A DNA stretch of 64,000 nucleotides from Streptomyces sp. SAI-135 (GTDB lineage: Bacteria > Actinomycetota > Actinomycetes > Streptomycetales > Streptomycetaceae), in assembly GCF_029893805.1 (NCBI RefSeq), contig NZ_JARXYP010000002.1, forward strand, positions 7,192,001 through 7,256,000. The letters run 5' to 3'. Under the pieces are notes generated by a model. The model ran no database searches. It was not told the DNA's origin and worked only from the letters and a program-made list of their open reading frames with translations. Both the position numbers and the translations under genes were made by a program. Positions 57,091 through 64,000 of this stretch are shown here, piece by piece; position 1 is the first letter of the stretch, and the number at the start of each line of letters is the position of its first letter.

Positions 57091-59394
57091 CTACTTGCCG
57101 GAGCCGCCGACGGCGCCCGTGGCCGCAGCACCCGGCTGCTGCGGGACGTTCTGCGTGGCGGTCGCGCCCGTGCCGATCGCCTGGTTGCCGATGATGCTCG
57201 TCCCGCCCTGCTGGATGAGCCCCTGGTTGAGGATGGTCTGCTGCTGGGCGCGGAAGTCGGTGATGTCGTAGCCGCGCGCGTCGAGGAACTCACGGATCGC
57301 GGCGAGGGTGTGGCGCTCCACCAGGGACGTGATCCGTGTGGCGTCCACGACCTGGAAGTAGTTGTGGTACTTCGGACTCAGCGCCAGCTCCCGGACGCTC
57401 ACCCGGGCGCCGAAGTCGTAGACCGGGTCCTGCTCCAGGGCCTTGAGCTCGTCCACCATCCGTCTGCTGTGCCGCTCGTCGAAGTAGGCCTGCCGCAGGG
57501 CCCTGAACGGGGCCGCGGAGAAGGCCTTGCCGGTGCGGGGGACGGCGTCCAGCAGCACTCCCCGCCGCGCGGCGGGGGAGAGGGGCCCGCGCAGCCGGTC
57601 CACGATGTGGTACTCGGCGCGCACCGGACCGAGCACGTGGTTGCTGCAGTGCAGGTGGAGCGTCCGACCGGTGGTCGAGAAGTGCAGGAACACGCTCGGC
57701 ACCACGTCCCCGCCCCACAGCGGCACATGGACCGCCAGATAGTGGCGGACCGCTCCGGTGGGCCGCTCCGTGATCCGCTGGACCTCGTCGGCCGACAGCC
57801 GTGCGGCCGGGGTGAGGCTCCTGGCCTTGATGAACCGCTCGTCGTCGCCGATGCTGGTGCCGCTCGCGAAGACCCGGTCCTCGACGACCAGGGTGGCGAG
57901 GGACTCCGCGAGGTCGGCCGCCGTCCCGTCCGCCGTGGCGCGCGTGGCGGTCGCCCGCAGCCGCGCGCGTACGTGGTCGACGAGCTCGGTGACGGTGAAC
58001 GCCTCCGGGCCGCCGGGCCGCGTGATCCCGCCCATCGGGTGCCCCGCGGGCAGCAGCGGCACGGCGAGCGACCACTGCGAGGCGGCCTCCGCGTAGCCGA
58101 TGAAGGGGGTGTAGCCGCTGTACACCGTGACGTTCCCGTCCTGCGCCTCCCGGATGGCCGCCAGCCGCTCGGCCATCCACTTGCGCCGCGGCACGGTCGG
58201 CCGCGGCTGCCGGGCGAAGGCCTCGCGGGTCATGGTCGTGCGCAGCAGCCGGTCGACGGCGAGATCGTGGCGTACGACCGTGACGTACGCGAACACCACC
58301 GTCGCGAGGGAGAGCAGCACGGCCGGAACCCCGGCGAGGTAGGCGCCCAGCAGCCAGCTCACGAAGCCGGGCGCGGGCAGGGCCGCGAGGAGGACGCCGA
58401 AGGCGAAGGCGACGAGCACGGTGATGACGGCCGTGATCGCGGTGCCCACCAGGAGCCTACTCTCGGGCTGGTGATGGCCCCGGGTGGCCCGGCTCGCCCG
58501 GCCGCGGGCCAGCTGGGCGGACGACGGGAGCACCGTGGCGAACACCAGCCACAGGGGCGCGAACACCGCGAGGACCGCGAAGGCCGCGGTCAGCCGCAGA
58601 TCGCGGCGCTGACGCAGCTCCTGGGCCGTCAGACAGTGGCGCACCACCGTCACCAGGTCGATGTCGGGCGAGGCCGCCACGGCGCCGGCCTCGTCGGCCA
58701 GGAGGTCCTCGACCACCCGCTCGGCGAAGCTCTCGTCGACGTAGGCGGCGGCGCACAGATACCGGGTGACGTCACCCGGCGCGCTCCCGACCGGCATGTG
58801 CACCGGCGCGGTCGTCATGCCGAGCCCTCCCTCTCTCCAGCGGCGGAGCGGCGCCGGGACGGCGCCCTTGACTGTTCTCGGCAGACCGGCGGTCAGCAGC
58901 GCGAGCAGGGCGCCGGCCGCGAGGCCGAAGAGGAGAGCGCCGCGCAGCAGCTCCTTCGCCAGGATGTCGGCCGGTGCGAGCGGCACGTCGTCGACGAAGG
59001 CCTCGTGCAGGCCCCACCAGACCAGGTTGGCCAGCGCCGCGGCCAGCACACCCGCGGCGAGGCAGCGCAGCGGGCCGGCGGCCCCGCGGGCCCACAGCCG
59101 CCTGGCGAGGAACGCGAGCGCCGCGAGCAGGACCAGGACGGCGAGATCGTTGACGACCAGCGCGGACGTGCCGCCGTACCGTTCGCCGGACACCCCCCAG
59201 CGGGGCAGGAACGCGGCCTCCACGAGCCAGCGCAGGATCTTGTCGTCGGACAGCTCTATGTAGAACTTCTCGGTGTAGTAGTCCGAGAGCGGACGCTGCA
59301 CCCACGGGCTGCCCGCGAGAACCACCAGCAGGACGAGCAGCGTGAGGCGGCCGCGTAAGGACGAGGGCGTGCCCAACGCACGCCGACGAGACAT
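57091..59394 (-). CDS. large membrane protein with C-terminal GGT..GNQA.G tail, unknown
   Basis: About 767 residues (ATG 59394; GTG 59400 two codons earlier). Four transmembrane segments lie in the first ~190 residues and three more between ~265 and 375. About 400 cytosolic residues follow (GNVTVYSGYTPFIGYAEAA, RYLAVHVPLWGGDVVPSVFL). The tail is QQTILNQGLIQQGGTSIIGN then QAIGTGATATQN. An internal ATG at 58818 is preceded by AGGGAGGG 6 nt upstream, so a 575-residue form may also be made, or two ancestral genes may have fused. No known family is recognised. Confidence 0.65.
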   Translation of the reverse strand: MSRRRALGTPSSLRGRLTLLVLLVVLAGSPWVQRPLSDYYTEKFYIELSDDKILRWLVEAAFLPRWGVSGERYGGTSALVVNDLAVLVLLAALAFLARRLWARGAAGPLRCLAAGVLAAALANLVWWGLHEAFVDDVPLAPADILAKELLRGALLFGLAAGALLALLTAGLPRTVKGAVPAPLRRWREGGLGMTTAPVHMPVGSAPGDVTRYLCAAAYVDESFAERVVEDLLADEAGAVAASPDIDLVTVVRHCLTAQELRQRRDLRLTAAFAVLAVFAPLWLVFATVLPSSAQLARGRASRATRGHHQPESRLLVGTAITAVITVLVAFAFGVLLAALPAPGFVSWLLGAYLAGVPAVLLSLATVVFAYVTVVRHDLAVDRLLRTTMTREAFARQPRPTVPRRKWMAERLAAIREAQDGNVTVYSGYTPFIGYAEAASQWSLAVPLLPAGHPMGGITRPGGPEAFTVTELVDHVRARLRATATRATADGTAADLAESLATLVVEDRVFASGTSIGDDERFIKARSLTPAARLSADEVQRITERPTGAVRHYLAVHVPLWGGDVVPSVFLHFSTTGRTLHLHCSNHVLGPVRAEYHIVDRLRGPLSPAARRGVLLDAVPRTGKAFSAAPFRALRQAYFDERHSRRMVDELKALEQDPVYDFGARVSVRELALSPKYHNYFQVVDATRITSLVERHTLAAIREFLDARGYDITDFRAQQQTILNQGLIQQGGTSIIGNQAIGTGATATQNVPQQPGAAATGAVGGSGK

Positions 59395-59502
59395 CAACAC
59401 CTGGGGTCCCCCATCCCCCGATCCCCCCGGCCCCCGGGATCAGTGGCCGTACCCTACGGCATCCCCGCTTCCCCCGGGCGTGAATCCCTTCCACACCACC
59501 AG

Positions 59503-60711
59503 CTACTGCCGATACCCGCTCAGGAACCGTCCGATCCGCCCGATCGCCGCCTCCAGGTCCTGCGCGTGAGGCAGCGTCAGGATGCGGAAGTGGTCCGGGG
59601 TCGGCCAGTTGAAACCGGTGCCCTGGACGACCTGGATCTTCTCCCGCAGCAGCAGGTCCAGGACGAACTTCTCGTCGTCGTGGATCTTGTGGACCTTGGG
59701 GTCGAGGCGCGGGAAGGCGTAGAGCGAGCCCTTCGGCTTCACGCACGAGACGCCGGGGATCTCGTTGAGCTTCTCCCAGGCCACGGTGCGCTGTTCGTAC
59801 AACCGGCCGCCGGGCGCGGTCAGTTCGTGGATGGACTGGCGGCCGCCGAGCGCGGCCTGGATGGCGTACTGCGCGGGGGCGTTGGCGCACAGCCGCATGG
59901 AGGCCAGCATGGTCAGGCCCTCCAGGTAGTTCTTCGCGTGCTGCTTCGGCCCGGTGACCACCAGCCAGCCCGAGCGGAAGCCTGCCACCCGGTACGTCTT
60001 GGACAGGCCGCAGAAGGTCAGCACGACCAGGTCGGGGGCGAGCGCGGCGACCGAGTGGTGCACGGCGTCGTCGTAGAGGATCTGGTCGTAGATCTCGTCG
60101 GCGAAGACCATCAGGCCGTGCCGGCGGGCGAGGTCGAGGATGCCCTCGATGATCTCCTTCGGGTAGACCGCGCCGGTGGGGTTGTTCGGGTTGATGATGA
60201 CGACGGCCTTGGTGCGGTCGGTGATCTTCGACGCCATGTCGTCCAGGTCCGGGTACCAGTCGGCCTGTTCGTCGCACAGGTAGTGGACCGCCTTGCCGCC
60301 GGCGAGCGTGGTGACCGCCGTCCAGAGGGGGAAGTCCGGTGCGGGGATGAGGATTTCGTCGCCGTCCTCGACCAGCGCCTGGACGGCCATCGAGATCAGC
60401 TCGGAGATGCCGTTGCCCAGGAAGACGTCGTCGACGCCGACCTCCAGGCCCAGGGTCTGGTAGCGGCCCGCCACCGCCCGGCGGGCGGAGAGGACGCCGC
60501 GCGAGTCGGTGTAGCCGTGCGCCTGCGGAAGCATCCGGATCATGTCCTGGAGGATCTCCTCCGGCGCCTCGAAGCCGAACAGGGCGGGGTTGCCGGTGTT
60601 GAGGCGCAGCACGCTGTGGCCCGCCTCCTCCAGTGCGTCGGCGTGCTCGATCACCGGGCCGCGGATCTCGTAACAGACCTCGCTGAGCTTGCTCGACTGC
60701 CGGAACTCCAT
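59503..60711 (-). CDS. alanine-type PLP aminotransferase
   Basis: A 402-residue class I/II aminotransferase. Catalytic Lys is in GLSKTYRVAGFRSGW, INPNNPTGAVYP is the cofactor Asn region, FADEIYDQILYD has the Asp/Tyr pair, and the C-terminal Arg is in FRILTLP. Close to AlaA, the glutamate-pyruvate aminotransferase of E. coli. It is divergent from an HxlR-type regulator whose tandem operator lies between them. Confidence 0.92.
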   Translation of the reverse strand: MEFRQSSKLSEVCYEIRGPVIEHADALEEAGHSVLRLNTGNPALFGFEAPEEILQDMIRMLPQAHGYTDSRGVLSARRAVAGRYQTLGLEVGVDDVFLGNGISELISMAVQALVEDGDEILIPAPDFPLWTAVTTLAGGKAVHYLCDEQADWYPDLDDMASKITDRTKAVVIINPNNPTGAVYPKEIIEGILDLARRHGLMVFADEIYDQILYDDAVHHSVAALAPDLVVLTFCGLSKTYRVAGFRSGWLVVTGPKQHAKNYLEGLTMLASMRLCANAPAQYAIQAALGGRQSIHELTAPGGRLYEQRTVAWEKLNEIPGVSCVKPKGSLYAFPRLDPKVHKIHDDEKFVLDLLLREKIQVVQGTGFNWPTPDHFRILTLPHAQDLEAAIGRIGRFLSGYRQ

Positions 60712-60741
60712 GCGCTGCCGCCTCTCCGGTTTCGTGTGTTG

Positions 60742-60791
60742 CTTGGTTTTACCAAGTAGGAGCTTGGAAAGTCCAACAACTTGTCTAGACT
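60742..60791 (+). promoter_or_regulatory. tandem operator and leaderless promoter of the HxlR gene
   Basis: CTTGGTTTTACCAAG (60742-60756, perfect 5-bp arms) and CTTGGAAAGTCCAAC (60763-60777, one mismatch) are spaced 21 bp. The second overlaps a -35 box TTGGAA (60764-60769) that is 16 bp from TAGACT (60786-60791). The ATG follows only 7 nt after the -10 box, implying a leaderless mRNA. The layout predicts autorepression and control of the divergent aminotransferase. Confidence 0.7.
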
Positions 60792-60798
60792 GCGTCGC

Positions 60799-61428
60799 AT
60801 GTCACCTCGCCGAAGCTACGACCAGTACTGTTCCGCGGCCCGCGCCCTCGACGTCGTGGGCGACCGCTGGACCCTGCTGATCGTCCGGGAACTGCTGTCG
60901 GGCCCGCGCCGCTACACGGACCTGCACGCCGACCTGCCCGGCGTGAGCACCGACGTGCTCGCCTCACGGCTGAAGGACATGGAGCGCGACGGCCTGACCA
61001 CACGGCGCCGGCTGCCCCCGCCCGGCGCGGCCTACGTGTACGAACTCACCCCGCGCGGAGCCGAGTTGCTGCCCGTGCTGCAGGCACTCGGCACCTGGGG
61101 CGAACCCGAACTCGGTGAACGGCGGCCCACCGACGCCGTACGCGCGCACTGGTTCGCGCTGCCCCTGCTGCGCGCGCTGGAGGGCGAGGGGCTCGTCGAG
61201 GTGCGGCTGGAGGAAGGGGAGTTCCATCTGCACGTCGGCGGAGCGCAGGACGGTCCCGCGTACGGCGACGGGCCGGCCCCCGGTGAGCCCGACGCGCGGC
61301 TGGTCCTGGACGCCGGGACCTGCGAGGCGCTCAGCCGCGGGGAGCTGAGCCTCCCGGGCGCGGTGCGGGACGGGCGGGTCCGGGTGACCGGGGACGGCAC
61401 GATCGCCAAGGCGCTGCGGGCGGGGTGA
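60799..61428 (+). CDS. HxlR-family regulator with SCP2-like C-terminal domain
   Basis: A 209-residue protein. The N-terminal ~110 residues are an HxlR winged helix (CSAARALDVVGDRWTLLIVR ... RLKDMERDGLTTRRRLPPPG). The C-terminal ~90 residues end in DAGTCEALSRGELSLPGAVR, resembling a sterol-carrier-like (SCP2) fold sometimes fused to this family and likely to bind a hydrophobic ligand. It is divergent from the aminotransferase gene. Confidence 0.88.
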   Translation: MSPRRSYDQYCSAARALDVVGDRWTLLIVRELLSGPRRYTDLHADLPGVSTDVLASRLKDMERDGLTTRRRLPPPGAAYVYELTPRGAELLPVLQALGTWGEPELGERRPTDAVRAHWFALPLLRALEGEGLVEVRLEEGEFHLHVGGAQDGPAYGDGPAPGEPDARLVLDAGTCEALSRGELSLPGAVRDGRVRVTGDGTIAKALRAG

Positions 61429-61445
61429 GCGGGCGGGCGCAAAGG

Positions 61446-61473
61446 AAGAAGGCCCGCCGGAGCGGGCCTTCTT
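61446..61473. terminator. bidirectional terminator
   Basis: Perfect 12-bp stem AAGAAGGCCCGC / GCGGGCCTTCTT with loop CGGA, between the convergent HxlR gene and the VWA operon. The stem ends supply A- and T-rich flanks on both strands. Confidence 0.9.
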
Positions 61474-61502
61474 GATGAACCATCAGCTGTCCGGACGAGC
61501 TG

Positions 61503-62315
61503 TCAGGCGCCCGGCGGTACCCGGGAGGGCCGTCCCGAGCCACGGGTCAGCGCGTATCCGCCGACCCCGGCCAGCGCGGCGAGCACCCCGCCGATCGCGG
61601 TCCACACCCACCGGTCGGACCACCATCCCGAGGACCAGCCGTCCTCGGGTTCGATGGCGGACAGAACGGCGGAGGAGTCCTCCGAACCCTCCTTGTCCGC
61701 CTCGGACTTCACCGCGATCCCCGGCACCAGCGGCTCGGCCAGCGAACCGTCCACCGCGGCCGAACCGCCGATGTCCTTGGAGTCGGTGCGGACCTCGGTG
61801 CCGACCGGCAGACCCAGGTCGGCCGTGGTGAGGCCGACGGCCGTCAGCCGGATGTAGTAGGTGCCCGGCAGCGGGTCGTTGGCCCAGGTCTCCGACCAGG
61901 CGCGGACCGTGCGCAGGGTGCAGGCCAGCTCCACCGAGGAGGCGTCCTGCGCCGCGGTGCGGGTCTGGGCGCCGTACTGGCAGGACTGGCGGCGGCGCAG
62001 ACCGTCGTACACGTCGATCTGCCAGGTCTGCGCGGCATGGGTCTCCGGCAGCTTCACCGTCGCCCGCACGGTGGGGCGCTGTCCGGCGTCCGCGGGGAAC
62101 GACCAGTACAGGTAGTCGCCGGTGGAGCCGCTCGCCGTGGCCGTCTGCCCCTGCTCGACCTCGGTCGCGGTACGGAAGGACGTGCCCGCCTGGGTGGGCG
62201 CGTCACCGTCCGCCGAGGCCGAATCCGTCGGCGTCGGTGAGGAGTCGGCCGCCGCCGGTGCGACGGCCAGCCCCAGCAACAGCAGGGAAACGCTCAACGC
62301 GCGTGTGATCCGCAT
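61503..62315 (-). CDS. exported protein, partner of the VWA protein
   Basis: A 270-residue protein: signal peptide, Ser/Thr/Asp-rich linker, a b-rich domain (YLYWSFPADAGQRPTVRATV ... LPGTYYIRLTAVG) resembling a pre-peptidase C-terminal fold, acidic stalk, and C-terminal transmembrane helix plus basic tail. The ATG overlaps the VWA gene stop (ATGA), so they are cotranslated. The b-rich domain resembles the C-terminal half of the VWA protein. Function is unknown; a surface complex is likely. Confidence 0.72.
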   Translation of the reverse strand: MRITRALSVSLLLLGLAVAPAAADSSPTPTDSASADGDAPTQAGTSFRTATEVEQGQTATASGSTGDYLYWSFPADAGQRPTVRATVKLPETHAAQTWQIDVYDGLRRRQSCQYGAQTRTAAQDASSVELACTLRTVRAWSETWANDPLPGTYYIRLTAVGLTTADLGLPVGTEVRTDSKDIGGSAAVDGSLAEPLVPGIAVKSEADKEGSEDSSAVLSAIEPEDGWSSGWWSDRWVWTAIGGVLAALAGVGGYALTRGSGRPSRVPPGA

Positions 62316-63580
62316 CAGTTGGTCCTCCAGACCGCGACCCGCCAGCGTGACAGCCAGCCCCACAGCAGACCGGCGACGAAACCGGCGAGGATCAGCACGC
62401 CGAGCAGCCACCAGCCGCGCCCGAGGCCGAAGGAGGCCACGTCGCTCGCGTGCGACGGCCCGTCCACGACGTCGACGGTCAGCTCCAGGGGCAGACCCGG
62501 GGTGGTCTTCACCCCGGCGGCCGCCGAGAAGGAGCTGGTGACCTGGAGGCACACGGTCTCGGCCGGGGCGTCCTCGTCGTCGCTCTCCGCCTTCGGGTAC
62601 CTGAGCCCGGTGGAGATCACATCGGTACGGCCGTTGCCCGCGCCCTCCCCGCGCACGATCTCCCGGCCGTGCACGGTCACCGCCCGCAGCAGCACCCCGT
62701 ACGACGGGTTCACCGCCCGGTCGGCCCCCACGCTCACCGAGGCCCGCAGCTCCTGGCCCGGATCGACGTCCACCCGGTACCAGCGCTGCTGGGTGAACTC
62801 CTCGCGGTCGGTGTAGAGACCGGACTTCAGCGTGGGCGCCGCGGCGCAGCTGCCGGCCCCCTCGGTGGCCACCGGCGTCACCACGGGGTCGGCGGCGCGG
62901 TCCACCAACTGGTTGACCTTGTCGCTGAGTTCGTCGGCGTGCTCGACCGAGGTGTAGGTACCGCCGGTCGCCTCCGCGATGCAGCTCAGCTGCTGCCGCA
63001 TCTTGGTGTTCGGGACCAGCCCGAGGGTGTCGATGGTCAGCCCGATGCCCTTGGCGGCTATCTCGCGGGCCACCTCGCACGGGTCCAGCGGGGCGCAGGT
63101 GTCCTCGCCGTCACTGATCAGCACGATCCGCTTGGAGGAGGCGCTGTCGGTGAAGTCGCCCGCGGACTTCAGCAGCGCGGGACCGATCGGTGTCCAGCCG
63201 GTGGGCGAGAGGGTCGCCACCTGTGTCTTGGCCTCGGTGCGGTCCAGCGTGCTGACCGGGTAGAGCTGCGCGGTGTCCTTGCAGCCCGTCTTCTGGTTGT
63301 CGCCCGGGTAGTTGGCGCCGAGGGTCCGGATGCCGAGCTGGACCTCCTCGGGCGTCGCGTCCAGCACCTCGTTGAAGGCCCGCTTCGCCGCCGCCATCCG
63401 GGTGCCGCCGTCGATGTCCGCGGTCCGCATCGAGCCGCTCACGTCGAGGACGAGATCGACCTGCGGGGCGGTGCCGCCCGTGGGTTCACCGGCGGCCGCC
63501 GCGACCGGGAAGGCGATCCCGGCCGTCAGGGCGGCGAGCAGGGCGCCCACTCCTGCCGCCAGCCGTTTTCTTGTGATCAT
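62315..63580 (-). CDS. membrane-anchored von Willebrand factor A protein
   Basis: A 421-residue protein with a signal peptide, VWA domain (residues ~40-225) with intact MIDAS (DVSGSM, Thr in SPTGWTPIG, DGEDTC), a b-sandwich domain (RWYRVDVDPGQELRASVSVG) and a C-terminal transmembrane helix (WWLLGVLILAGFVAGLLWGW). VWA domains bind metal-dependent protein ligands. It is first in a two-gene operon. Confidence 0.87.
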   Translation of the reverse strand: MITRKRLAAGVGALLAALTAGIAFPVAAAAGEPTGGTAPQVDLVLDVSGSMRTADIDGGTRMAAAKRAFNEVLDATPEEVQLGIRTLGANYPGDNQKTGCKDTAQLYPVSTLDRTEAKTQVATLSPTGWTPIGPALLKSAGDFTDSASSKRIVLISDGEDTCAPLDPCEVAREIAAKGIGLTIDTLGLVPNTKMRQQLSCIAEATGGTYTSVEHADELSDKVNQLVDRAADPVVTPVATEGAGSCAAAPTLKSGLYTDREEFTQQRWYRVDVDPGQELRASVSVGADRAVNPSYGVLLRAVTVHGREIVRGEGAGNGRTDVISTGLRYPKAESDDEDAPAETVCLQVTSSFSAAAGVKTTPGLPLELTVDVVDGPSHASDVASFGLGRGWWLLGVLILAGFVAGLLWGWLSRWRVAVWRTN

Positions 63581-63625
63581 CGCCGGATCCTATTGATCAG
63601 GTGCGCCGGGCTCCAAAACGGCCGC

Positions 63626-64000
63626 TCACAGGAGGGGGTTGGGCAGTTCCGTCCACTGGTCTCCCGGGGTGCCCGGCGACAGCCGCATCAGCGTCAACGC
63701 CTTCGCGGGCAGCGGTCCTTCGAGCAGCGCCGCCAGATCGGGGGTGCGCGGCAGGTCTCGTACGGCCGACTCCAGCGCCCCTCGCAACGCGGGCGCCGAA
63801 CCCGCCGTGGCCGCGAGGGCCCCGGCCACCAGGGAGCCGAACAGCTTGCGCCGCAGGGTCGTCTCGTCGTCGGTGACGACCCGCCCGGACAGTGCCGGGA
63901 CGGGGATGCCGTGCCGGGCCAGCCTGGCCGGGCTGATCCGGATGTCGGCGAGATCCCGGTAGACCAGCCGGAGGGGCGCGCCCGACTCGGACAGGACCAC
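63626..64000 (-). CDS. IucA/IucC-family siderophore synthetase, C-terminal part
   Basis: The last ~124 codons of a leftward gene that enters from the right edge. LVYRDLADIRISPARLARHG and the terminal segment KALTLMRLSPGTPGDQW match the C-terminus of NRPS-independent siderophore synthetases of the IucA/IucC type. These enzymes adenylate a carboxylate and condense it with an amine, as in desferrioxamine synthesis by DesD. The N-terminal catalytic region lies outside the window, so substrate class cannot be judged. Confidence 0.7.
   Translation of the reverse strand: MVLSESGAPLRLVYRDLADIRISPARLARHGIPVPALSGRVVTDDETTLRRKLFGSLVAGALAATAGSAPALRGALESAVRDLPRTPDLAALLEGPLPAKALTLMRLSPGTPGDQWTELPNPLL

Overview
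The window looks like a contiguous piece of a Streptomyces (or very close actinomycete) chromosome. It has very high GC with strong third-position GC bias, many GTG starts, stop/start overlaps of the ATGA and GTGA type, and typical families: DUF3040, DUF305/DUF6153, LAL-type LuxR regulators, MmyB-type XRE regulators, an HxlR regulator, a GH46 chitosanase, a secreted trypsin and MutAB/MeaB. I see no tRNA, rRNA, CRISPR array, prophage or insertion sequence.

The dominant theme is purine catabolism in two blocks. Block A (1-8571) has a PucR-type regulator, cut by the left edge, divergent from a three-subunit molybdenum xanthine dehydrogenase, an AzgA-type purine permease and the XdhC maturation factor. 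Block B (41700-52000) has glyoxylate carboligase, tartronate semialdehyde reductase and hydroxypyruvate isomerase (glyoxylate to glycerate). These are followed by OHCU decarboxylase, HIU hydrolase, uricase, an 8-oxoguanine/guanine-type deaminase and a second NCS2 purine permease. Together they cover import, deamination, oxidation to urate and conversion to allantoin, then re-entry of glyoxylate into central metabolism. The allantoin-to-glyoxylate steps are not in the window. gcl and the hyi-glxR unit carry matching tandem TTCC-N7-GGAA-type operators, so they are probably controlled by one IclR-like repressor encoded elsewhere.

Between the blocks lie several unrelated units. An orphan LanC-like protein with an SRPBCC protein and a HAD phosphatase (8.5-11 kb) comes first. 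Then come a secreted GH43 arabinofuranosidase (11.4-12.9 kb), a cell-envelope/copper-type run (DUF305, DUF6153, lipoprotein, YcnI, His-rich membrane protein, TatA-like; 13-16.7 kb), two CNNM/CorC-type proteins and a frameshifted CBS relic (16.9-19.9 kb). Next are a rifampicin-monooxygenase-like gene behind a rifamycin-associated element (19.9-21.4 kb), a STAS-ANTAR protein, the methylmalonyl-CoA mutase operon (23-28 kb), regulator/SDR and CorA/AlkZ-like divergent pairs, a secreted trypsin, two LuxR-type regulators and a pair of acyl-CoA synthetases (37-40.6 kb).

To the right of block B are a Tat-type chitosanase, an AraC/NmrA divergent pair, a thioesterase and a histidine phosphatase. They are followed by an unrecognised membrane protein plus coiled-coil partner that share a GGT..GNQA.G motif (56.6-59.4 kb) and an alanine-type aminotransferase divergent from an HxlR regulator with a tandem operator. 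The window ends with a secreted VWA operon and the C-terminus of an IucA/IucC siderophore synthetase running off the right edge.
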